Assembly (NCBI GenBank): GCA_020438185.1
Contig: JAGQVC010000155.1
Location: forward strand, 1-5,050
Direction: 5' to 3'
Length of the DNA: 5,050 nucleotides
Source: Bacteroidota bacterium
GTDB lineage: Bacteria; Bacteroidota; Bacteroidia; M30B66
Shown here: positions 1 through 5,050 of the stretch, piece after piece
Position numbering within the stretch: position 1 is the stretch's first letter
Layout: each line of letters opens with the position of its first letter
Notes under the pieces: model-generated
The model's database searches: none
The model's input: only the letters and a program-made list of their open reading frames with translations
What the model was told of the DNA's origin: nothing
Made by a program: the position numbers and the translations under genes

Positions 1-145
1 CAACCCCAAAAATGCCTGAAATGGAAGAGAAAAGAGAAAGCTCTACGAAATTCATTCTCCAGGCAGCGTATGCAGCAGGAACACCCACCAGAAACTTGAC
101 CGAGGTGAGCAGAAAAAGAGGAATGCCTTTGAGAATCGATAACAT
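1..145 (-). CDS. Small membrane protein downstream of upp, N-terminal part only
   Basis: A minus-strand frame opens with ATG at 145 and stays open to the left edge, giving 48 codons of an incomplete protein. It starts MLSILKGIPLFLL and is strongly hydrophobic: residues about 4-28 form a first membrane helix with one lysine (K17) inside it. After a short polar turn (WRMNF), a second hydrophobic stretch rich in Ser, Gly and Phe starts near residue 34. No signal-peptidase site is obvious. ATG 145 is the first usable start after the upp stop, 59 bases away; the frame itself continues open back into upp. A second ATG at codon 32 (52-50) would cut off the first helix and is less likely. The region before the start is pyrimidine-rich and has no Shine-Dalgarno site. 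I recall similar short membrane proteins in Bacteroidota but cannot assign a family or function. Confidence 0.6.
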   Translation of the reverse strand, partial: MLSILKGIPLFLLTSVKFLVGVPAAYAAWRMNFVELSLFSSISGIFGV

Positions 146-166
146 GAAGGTCAGGAAAAAGGACCG

Positions 167-203
167 TAAAGTTAACGAAAAAGAGGAAAGAGTGTTGCCA
201 AAA
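167..203 (-). promoter_or_regulatory. Possible weak promoter in the gap after upp
   Basis: In the 59-base gap, the minus strand carries TAACTTTA (174-167), which matches the Bacteroidota -7 box TAnnTTTG except for the last base. A TTTTG (203-199) lies 24 bases upstream, just outside the usual 17-23 spacing to the -33 element. A transcript starting just downstream would have a leader of about 20 bases before the ATG at 145. The region is T-rich, so a chance match is quite possible. I see no hairpin plus T-run that would act as a terminator here, so readthrough from upp is the alternative. Confidence 0.2.
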
Positions 204-204
204 A

Positions 205-855
205 TCAGCCTAATTTTTTGCCGTAAGCCAAATCTCCGGCATCTCCCAAACCGGGAACAATGTAAGATTTGGCAGTCAGTTCATCATCCACTGCGCCAAG
301 CCATACTGTTGTATTGTCAGGGAAATGGCTGTTAACGTAATTCAGGCCTTCCTGACTGGCGATTAAGCCGATTACGTGCACATGACGAGGTTTCCCGCGC
401 TGCAGCATCGCCTTGTAAGCTAAAAACATACTTTGTCCGGTTGCCAGCATCGGGTCGCAAATAATCAATACTTTATCGTCTATTGACGGAGAACTCAGAT
501 ATTCAATTTTAATTTCAAACGAATTGTCTTTGTGATGCTTCCTGTAAGCGGATACGAATGCATTTTCTGCCCGGTCAAAATAATTAAGCAAGCCCTGATG
601 CACCGGCAACCCGGCACGTAAAATTGTAGCAATTACTGGTTGCTCCTTTAAGACCTGCATATTGGAAATACCCAAAGGAGTGGTAATTTCTTTTTCGGAA
701 TAACTCAGTTCCTTGCTGATTTCATAAGCGAAAATTTCACCAAGACGCTCCAGATTTCTTCTGAAACGCATACTGTCCTGCTGAATACTAACATCCCTCA
801 ATTCTGCGATAAACTCGCTTACCAGTGAATTTTCCCTGCTCAGGATTCTCGACAT
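205..855 (-). CDS. upp: Uracil phosphoribosyltransferase
   Basis: Makes UMP from uracil and PRPP in the cytoplasm, the main step of uracil salvage. The protein has 216 residues, close to the usual 208-210 of the family. Visible motifs, in order, are ATILRAG (76-82), the substrate-proximal loop typical of UPRTs; the PRPP-binding loop CDPMLATGQS (133-142), with D134 and the T139-G140 turn; and the near-universal C-terminal uracil-binding segment VPGLGDAGDLAYG (200-212). The loop has Gln141 where most UPRTs have Gly (ATGGS), and the N-terminal third keeps only the general pattern (NSLV, L-R-x-x-S). This points to a divergent clade, probably lineage-wide and still active, since all other core residues are present. 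ATG 855 follows the stop of the acyltransferase-like gene by 8 bases, so it is probably co-transcribed. Identity is firm; the link to glycan genes looks positional rather than biochemical. Confidence 0.96.
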   Translation of the reverse strand: MSRILSRENSLVSEFIAELRDVSIQQDSMRFRRNLERLGEIFAYEISKELSYSEKEITTPLGISNMQVLKEQPVIATILRAGLPVHQGLLNYFDRAENAFVSAYRKHHKDNSFEIKIEYLSSPSIDDKVLIICDPMLATGQSMFLAYKAMLQRGKPRHVHVIGLIASQEGLNYVNSHFPDNTTVWLGAVDDELTAKSYIVPGLGDAGDLAYGKKLG

Positions 856-863
856 AACAACAA

Positions 864-1796
864 TTACGATTTAAGCCAACGCAAATAAAACGGAAGCTGA
901 TTGATTTTCAAATGTACGTAGTTAGACGTAACTGCACCAAAGCTTTCGTAAAATCTGCGCAAACCTTCGTCATCAGAGCCTTCGAAATCGAACAGAAAAC
1001 TCTCGTCGGCCTGAGTTTTAATAAAATAGTCGATTAATGCGGGTAGCGCACCATAGGTCTTACCTTCTTCGGAATTACCGGAAAAAATAAACGTATAACG
1101 CGACTGGTATTTAAGAATAAACATTCCCGCAACAAGAACCCCACTGCTATTGTATGCTCCGTAGCATGAGCCTGCATTTCTCAATGCGGCAACATTGTAA
1201 AGCTGATCAACGGTATTGTACCATTCATCTGTGGCTGTTTCAATGGTTGCACCGCGGTCATCTCTAAAGAGCTTAATTACCGAACGCATGGATGTGCTGT
1301 TAAAACGCAGACCGGCTTTTTCGGCTTTTCTGATGTTGCGTATCAGATTATCAGAATAATTTAATCTGATTTGCTCATATCCGGGCTTTAAATCCAGAAT
1401 AAGGTTGGTCCTTGTTTTTATTTCATATCCGGCTTTCGCCGGAAGATGATTCATCCAGTTAAAATTTAACTCAATAAAAGAAACGGACTTTAGCGCAATG
1501 CTAATGAACGCATCGCATAACTCTTCATCGGCCGGCTGAGGCCCGAAAATGCCAAGCTGCTGAATAAACGGGGGTGTTGGCATGTACCGCACACCCATTT
1601 TCTTTTTGAAAGGAAGAGGCATTACAAACTCATAGTCGCCATACACAATTGCATCCCATTGTTGGTTGGTTGCAACATCGAGATACCAGCTTTTTGCATA
1701 TACAAGTGAATTTGCCGCAGATGAAATACATTCATCCCAGCGAACCCGGTTGATTTGTGCATGCCCGAGCAAACAAAAATCTCCGAATTGCCTCAT
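864..1796 (-). CDS. FemAB/GNAT-fold acyltransferase-like protein
   Basis: A 310-residue soluble protein with the architecture of the BioF2-like/FemAB-like acetyltransferase family (Acetyltransf_6 type). The N-terminal half has W20-D21 and VYAKSWYLD (32-40), then the membrane-tolerant pattern PLPFKKKMG (60-68) and PPFIQQLGIF (75-84). The centre has RTNLILDL (129-136) and NIRKAEKAGL (154-163), typical of FemAB-like proteins. The C-terminal GNAT-like half has GSCYGAY and GVLVAGMFI (209-227), YGALPALIDYFI (248-259) and the signature FDFEGSDDEGLRRFYESFGA (269-288). Family members transfer acyl or aminoacyl groups to cell-wall or exopolysaccharide precursors; neither donor nor acceptor can be read here. 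No signal peptide or membrane helix is seen. The ATG lies 3 bases after the stop of the deacetylase gene, implying translational coupling. The family call is good; the reaction is inferred from context. Confidence 0.85.
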   Translation of the reverse strand: MRQFGDFCLLGHAQINRVRWDECISSAANSLVYAKSWYLDVATNQQWDAIVYGDYEFVMPLPFKKKMGVRYMPTPPFIQQLGIFGPQPADEELCDAFISIALKSVSFIELNFNWMNHLPAKAGYEIKTRTNLILDLKPGYEQIRLNYSDNLIRNIRKAEKAGLRFNSTSMRSVIKLFRDDRGATIETATDEWYNTVDQLYNVAALRNAGSCYGAYNSSGVLVAGMFILKYQSRYTFIFSGNSEEGKTYGALPALIDYFIKTQADESFLFDFEGSDDEGLRRFYESFGAVTSNYVHLKINQLPFYLRWLKS

Positions 1797-1799
1797 AAA

Positions 1800-3104
1800 T
1801 TAAGGTAGTGCTGCTTCAATATGTTGTTCATAAACAGTTCTCCAGCCCTTCCAACGTTCATTCTCAGCAAAAGATTCATTGTGCCACACTGAAATAAATT
1901 CTCCCTGCACAGATTTAACTTCATCTATAAGCGGATAAATGACCTCCATGGCCTGTTCAGGCGCAATATTCATATAATCTTTCAAAGTTCCATCCATTAT
2001 TGCAAAAGGATGTAATTTAAGTGAAGTTTCTATCTCAAGATCGAGGTCATAAAAGAAAAACGGGCTGCAAATACTCGCACGGAATCCGGGTAAATCAGCA
2101 TAACCCATCGTAAAATCGTCAGTTATATCATGTTCTATTAACGTTTGGTACGTTTCAGGAATACTTAATTTGAGAAAATGCTGCCTGCTGAGGTGGATTT
2201 CCTGGTGAAGTATTCCGGAAAGCCTCATGATTTCGCGGCGAAGCCGGGACTTGTCTTCGTTTGAGGCGTAAGAAGGATGAATTCCAACCTGACCTAAATC
2301 GCCCATAAACTTGATGAGCGATTGCATATGCTTGTTCTGATACGGCACATTTTTGTCGTAGGTAGCGTAGTCACCCAGCAAAATAAAGTACATGGGTTCA
2401 ATACCATAACGGTCGAAAAGCTTTACCTGATAATCGTAGGTATCATAAGGGTCTTCGGCCATTCTGAATACCGATTTAAATCTTTCCTTAAATCCCGTCA
2501 GATTGAAGCCGGCCAAATCGCTGATCATTCCGCCGCCTATGCGAATGAACCCTTTGTGACGAAACGCCCAGGCATTATCAATATCAATGGTGGGAATAAA
2601 GCTGTATTTTTTTTCGCGTGCCTGCAATTTTCCGAAACGGGCTTCTACAATTTTTTTTATTTCGAGCGCCCAATGGTTTACAACCGGTTTCTGCAGAAAG
2701 CCGTACTGAAACGCCAGGCTTTGCGAGGGGGTAAACCTCCCATGTTGGTCCTTTAAATGCGGCAAATATTCTTCATACCTGCTTACCAGCAGAAATGTCG
2801 CTGCGAAAGGGTCGAAGGGTAGTGCCGATTTTCTTGCAACCGGAAACAAAACCTTATTGCCGTTCCATCTAATATTTCCGGGTTCCTGGACTACAATTCC
2901 GGTTTCGAAAAGAAATTCTCTGGCGCAGAAAAAAAGCTCATCTTCGATGGCACATCGGCAATAGGTGAACTTAGGCCCATCGTAATTGCTGAATTCCTCG
3001 GTTGAGGTTGTCACACGAAATCTCCATCCAAGAATATCTCCGAAAATCAGTTTAAATGTGTACTGATTTCTTGAAGTGAGCTTATGCGTATAAATCAGCA
3101 GCAT
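1800..3104 (-). CDS. Polysaccharide deacetylase family protein with extra N-terminal domain
   Basis: A 434-residue protein of a type I know from Bacteroidota: an N-terminal domain of about 165 residues (probably DUF7033) joined to a NodB-like deacetylase domain. The N-terminus MLLIYTHKLTSRNQY and the FGDILGW segment (21-27) are typical of that first domain and support the start. The catalytic part begins with PTIDIDNAWAF (171-181; D174 and D176 replace the usual TFDD). It continues with GIHPSYAS (274-281; H276), SRQHFLKL (306-313; H309), GYADLPGFRA (334-343; R342), KLHPFAIMD (363-371) and VWHNESF (406-412; H408). NodB-fold enzymes remove acetyl groups from GlcNAc-type sugars using a bound metal. 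No signal peptide is seen, so it probably acts in the cytoplasm or on a lipid-linked precursor. It follows the epimerase by 11 bases. The family is secure; activity and substrate are inferred. Confidence 0.88.
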   Translation of the reverse strand: MLLIYTHKLTSRNQYTFKLIFGDILGWRFRVTTSTEEFSNYDGPKFTYCRCAIEDELFFCAREFLFETGIVVQEPGNIRWNGNKVLFPVARKSALPFDPFAATFLLVSRYEEYLPHLKDQHGRFTPSQSLAFQYGFLQKPVVNHWALEIKKIVEARFGKLQAREKKYSFIPTIDIDNAWAFRHKGFIRIGGGMISDLAGFNLTGFKERFKSVFRMAEDPYDTYDYQVKLFDRYGIEPMYFILLGDYATYDKNVPYQNKHMQSLIKFMGDLGQVGIHPSYASNEDKSRLRREIMRLSGILHQEIHLSRQHFLKLSIPETYQTLIEHDITDDFTMGYADLPGFRASICSPFFFYDLDLEIETSLKLHPFAIMDGTLKDYMNIAPEQAMEVIYPLIDEVKSVQGEFISVWHNESFAENERWKGWRTVYEQHIEAALP

Positions 3105-3115
3105 CTCTGGCGATT

Positions 3116-4261
3116 TCAGTTTTTGTTCAGCCTATGAAGATACAATTGTTCAACAATAAATTCAGAAGCTTTTCCGTCACCAAAAACCGGCGGGAATTTT
3201 AGCGAATTTATATAACCATTAAAATATTCAAATGCCTCATTTATTTTTTGTGGATCTGCATCGCAAATTCTTGCACAACCTTGCTCAACAATTTCTGTCC
3301 ACTCTGTTTCAGGCCTCAGAATAATGCAGGGTTTCCCAAAATAATATGCTTCCTTTTGTACGCCGCCTGAATCTGTAATTACCATAAATGCATTCTTTTC
3401 CAGTACAATCATTTCAAGAAAAGATGCCGGCTCAATTAATTCAATACCTGAATTTTCAATTTGCTTTTTTACATTTTCGTCAAGCAATTCCTGCATCATC
3501 TTTCTGGTTCTGGGATGCACCGGCAAAATAATGCGCAAATTGTGCTTTTCAGAAATATCAGCTAACACAGAAAATAGAGTATTAATTCTTCGCGGGTCGT
3601 CCGTGTTTGCATTCCGGTGAATCGTGGCCAGAATAAATGGTTCATTCAGACTAAGTCTGGAATATATATCTGTTTTCTCCTCAGCAATTGATGCAAAAAA
3701 TAAACTGTTATCATACATCAAATCACCGCATTGGAATATTCCGGGGTGGTCGGTTGTATACGGTGGCTCAAGTTCCTTGAATCCTTCATTTATCAGATTT
3801 TTATATCCGGTTGGAGTAGGGGAGAAAAGCAACGCCGACACATGGTCGCAAAGAATGCGGTTAATTTCTTCGGGCATTGATTTATTGAACGAACGCAAGC
3901 CTGCCTCAATATGTGCAACCGGAATATGAATTTTTGAAGCGGCTACTGCACCTGCCAAAGTTGAATTTGTATCTCCGTAAACTACCAGCCAGTCTGGTTT
4001 TTCGTTTAATAAAATCTCCTCAAGTCCGGTAATCATTGCAGCAGTCTGTTTTCCATGACTACCCGAACCCACCTGCAGGTTATAATCAGGTTGTGGAATT
4101 CCCAGTTCCCTGATAAAGACTTCAGACATATTTTCATCGTAATGCTGGCCCGTGTGAACAATGACTTCACGAATGTTGCGCTCCGAATTTCTAATGGCGC
4201 GACTGAGTGCTGCAGCCTTAATAATCTGGGGACGGGCTCCGATTACTGTAACTATTTTCAT
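3116..4261 (-). CDS. wecB: Non-hydrolysing UDP-N-acetylhexosamine 2-epimerase (WecB/WbpI family)
   Basis: Inverts C2 of a UDP-linked N-acetyl sugar in the cytoplasm, classically UDP-GlcNAc to UDP-ManNAc, feeding surface polysaccharide synthesis. Length is 381 residues, normal for the family (about 350-390). The GT-B-like fold shows GARPQIIK (8-15; R10, K15), VHTGQHYDENM (35-45), VYGDTNSTLAG (94-104; D97), AHIEAGLRS (116-124; E119), MPEEINR (129-135; E131, E132), TIHRN (213-217; H215), PVHPRTR (247-253), and DSGGVQKEA (297-305) with TEWTEIVEQG (319-328). These cover the known substrate and catalytic positions, so it should be active. Several segments (HTGQHYD, IEAGLRSFN, MPEEINRIL, TEW) resemble WbpI/WlbD, which act on UDP-2,3-diacetamido-glucuronate, more than E. 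coli WecB; the symbol is therefore provisional. The start is supported by AGGA (4270-4267) followed by an A-rich spacer before the ATG. First gene of the row. Confidence 0.93.
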   Translation of the reverse strand: MKIVTVIGARPQIIKAAALSRAIRNSERNIREVIVHTGQHYDENMSEVFIRELGIPQPDYNLQVGSGSHGKQTAAMITGLEEILLNEKPDWLVVYGDTNSTLAGAVAASKIHIPVAHIEAGLRSFNKSMPEEINRILCDHVSALLFSPTPTGYKNLINEGFKELEPPYTTDHPGIFQCGDLMYDNSLFFASIAEEKTDIYSRLSLNEPFILATIHRNANTDDPRRINTLFSVLADISEKHNLRIILPVHPRTRKMMQELLDENVKKQIENSGIELIEPASFLEMIVLEKNAFMVITDSGGVQKEAYYFGKPCIILRPETEWTEIVEQGCARICDADPQKINEAFEYFNGYINSLKFPPVFGDGKASEFIVEQLYLHRLNKN

Positions 4262-4334
4262 GTTTTTCCTGTTTTGGAAGTGCGAATATAGGACAGGCCG
4301 TTATGAATAAGGCTTGTTTTGTACATTTATCGGA
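4262..4334. promoter_or_regulatory. Divergent intergenic region with candidate promoters both ways
   Basis: Only 73 bases separate two divergent genes, so promoters for both should lie here or reach into the coding ends. On the minus strand, TATATTCG (4290-4283) matches the Bacteroidota -7 box TAnnTTTG except for one base. A poor -33 candidate (TTA, 4310-4308) sits 17 bases upstream, and the leader to the epimerase ATG would be about 20 bases. On the plus strand, TTGTTTTG (4314-4321) also differs by one base, but it has no TTG at the right distance and would leave a very short leader. The minus-strand assignment is the better of the two. No operator dyad is obvious. Confidence 0.35.
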
Positions 4335-4706
4335 ATGGATTTTAAAAGATGGATAGTTAAAGTTGCACTCACAGGACTTGCCGTGCTTGGCGCAGCATAC
4401 CTGCTTCCGGGTGTTGATATTGATGACTACCGTGTTGCCTGGGTTGCTGCGTTGCTGTTGTCGGTATTGAATGCTTTTGTGCGGCCGCTGCTTATTATCT
4501 TGACGCTTCCAATCACGATTTTCACATTAGGACTTTTTCTGCTGGCGATTAACGGATTTATGTTCATGCTTGCTGCAGACTGGATTGACGGCTTTCATAT
4601 ACGTTCGATGGGATGGGCAATGCTGATGAGTGTGCTTGTTTCCGTTTTTACCTTCATTCTCGAACAAATTAATAATCCATCCGATCGGCATGACAGAGAA
4701 GAGTAA
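4335..4706 (+). CDS. Phage_holin_4_2-family small membrane protein
   Basis: A 123-residue integral membrane protein, the usual size for this family (about 110-125). The start at 4335 gives MDFKRWIVKV, the typical charged head before helix 1; an in-frame ATG at 4314 would add seven atypical residues and sits inside the promoter region. Four hydrophobic helices are visible: about 5-24, 32-48, 53-78 and 91-110. The family signature is clear: LNAFVRPLL (45-53), LTLPITIFTLGLF (56-68), then AIN (71-73). The C-terminus is short and charged (DRHDREE). Despite the Pfam name, chromosomal members are widespread in non-lytic contexts and have no established role in most bacteria; no endolysin or other phage gene is nearby. 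The neighbouring PAS-protein gene starts immediately after the stop, so the two may be co-transcribed. Family call confident, function unknown. Confidence 0.9.
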   Translation: MDFKRWIVKVALTGLAVLGAAYLLPGVDIDDYRVAWVAALLLSVLNAFVRPLLIILTLPITIFTLGLFLLAINGFMFMLAADWIDGFHIRSMGWAMLMSVLVSVFTFILEQINNPSDRHDREE

Positions 4707-4707
4707 T

Positions 4708-5050
4708 ATGGATTCGGGACAGCAGGAACAACAACTTTTTAGAAGTTATCTGGATAAGCTTCCATTGGAAGTTATGATTACCGAAACGTATGAAGAATCC
4801 AAAAATCGTCATGTTATCAGGTATTTAAATCCGGCATTCAGAAATCTGCTTCCCGTTCAGGGTAAAGAAATAATCGGCGCCGATCCCTTCATTATTTTCA
4901 GGCCTTCGGCCGATGGAAACACGACCATTGAAAACTTAACGAATGGTATTCAAAAACTTGAAGTAGCGGACTACAAAAATGAAATCAGACATTTATTTTT
5001 TGAAGTTATTTCATCCACCGAAGGTGAAAGAACGGTGCATATTTGGACAC
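4708..5050 (+). CDS. PAS-like sensory protein, N-terminal part only
   Basis: An open frame runs from ATG 4708 to the right edge with no stop, giving 114 codons of a truncated protein. The N-terminus is a soluble polar stretch (MDSGQQEQQLF). From about residue 13 it reads like a PAS domain: YLDKLPLEVMITE, then RYLNPAFRNLLP, which fits the PAS pattern of a beta strand followed by N-P-A-F and a helix, then KEIIGADPF. A later segment (HLFFEVISS) fits the central PAS strands. PAS domains usually lead into a histidine kinase, GGDEF or regulator output, which lies outside the window. An in-frame ATG at 4690 would overlap the upstream gene by 17 bases; I prefer 4708 because the purine-rich AGAGAAGAG lies just before it. 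It probably forms a unit with the membrane-protein gene upstream. Kinase identity is a guess. Confidence 0.75.
   Translation, partial: MDSGQQEQQLFRSYLDKLPLEVMITETYEESKNRHVIRYLNPAFRNLLPVQGKEIIGADPFIIFRPSADGNTTIENLTNGIQKLEVADYKNEIRHLFFEVISSTEGERTVHIWT

Noticed and set aside
146..204. Rho-independent terminator after upp
   Set aside because: The gap has several T-runs on the minus strand but no inverted repeat before them that could form a stem.
12..335. Plus-strand open frame of 107 codons at the left end
   Set aside because: It overlaps upp and the membrane-protein gene on the opposite strand, is very rich in Lys, Arg and Glu as expected from the complement of hydrophobic codons, and has no family features.
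2322..2756. Plus-strand open frame of 144 codons inside the deacetylase gene
   Set aside because: It lies wholly antisense to a gene with clear family motifs and its product shows no recognisable domain; a shadow frame.
3624..3929. Plus-strand open frame of 101 codons inside the epimerase gene
   Set aside because: Antisense to the well-supported epimerase core motifs, with no domain-like pattern.
4055..4291. Plus-strand open frame of 78 codons over the epimerase start and the intergenic region
   Set aside because: Mostly antisense to the conserved N-terminus of the epimerase; no support of its own.
4335..4706. Prophage remnant suggested by the holin family name
   Set aside because: The family is common as a chromosomal membrane protein, and no endolysin, integrase, structural gene or attachment site is present.

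Overview
The window looks like a chromosomal segment of a Bacteroidota bacterium. The basis is moderate GC by eye, few recognisable Shine-Dalgarno sites, TAnnTTTG-like promoter boxes, and proteins that read like Bacteroidota family members, such as the TIDID/HPSY-type polysaccharide deacetylase and a divergent uracil phosphoribosyltransferase. No rRNA, tRNA, CRISPR array, insertion sequence, phage structural gene or long repeat is visible. Family names come from motif recognition by eye, not from a search.

Most of the window (about 1-4261) is a tightly packed minus-strand gene row, read from right to left. It starts with a non-hydrolysing UDP-HexNAc 2-epimerase (4261-3116). An 11-base gap leads to a polysaccharide-deacetylase-family protein with an extra N-terminal domain (3104-1800). 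Three bases on comes a FemAB/GNAT-fold acyltransferase-like protein (1796-864), and 8 bases after that upp (855-205). After a 59-base pyrimidine-rich gap comes the N-terminal part of a small membrane protein (145 to beyond the left edge). The spacings suggest one transcription unit from the epimerase through upp. The last gene may be read through or may have its own weak promoter.

The first three genes fit together as a surface-glycan module: making an N-acetylated nucleotide sugar, removing an acyl group from a glycan, and transferring an acyl or aminoacyl group. The same three functional classes recur in known exopolysaccharide loci, including those linked to exosortase/PEP-CTERM. No glycosyltransferase, polymerase or export gene is visible here, so the product cannot be named. 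upp is a pyrimidine-salvage housekeeping gene that seems to share the transcript.

On the right, a 73-base divergent intergenic region separates this row from a plus-strand pair: a four-helix membrane protein of the phage_holin_4_2 type (4335-4706), followed at once by the start of a PAS-like sensory protein cut by the right edge (4708 onward). I see no clear evidence of a wholly new system. The most unusual points are the non-canonical metal-site motifs of the deacetylase, the WbpI-like character of the epimerase, and the unexplained membrane protein after upp.
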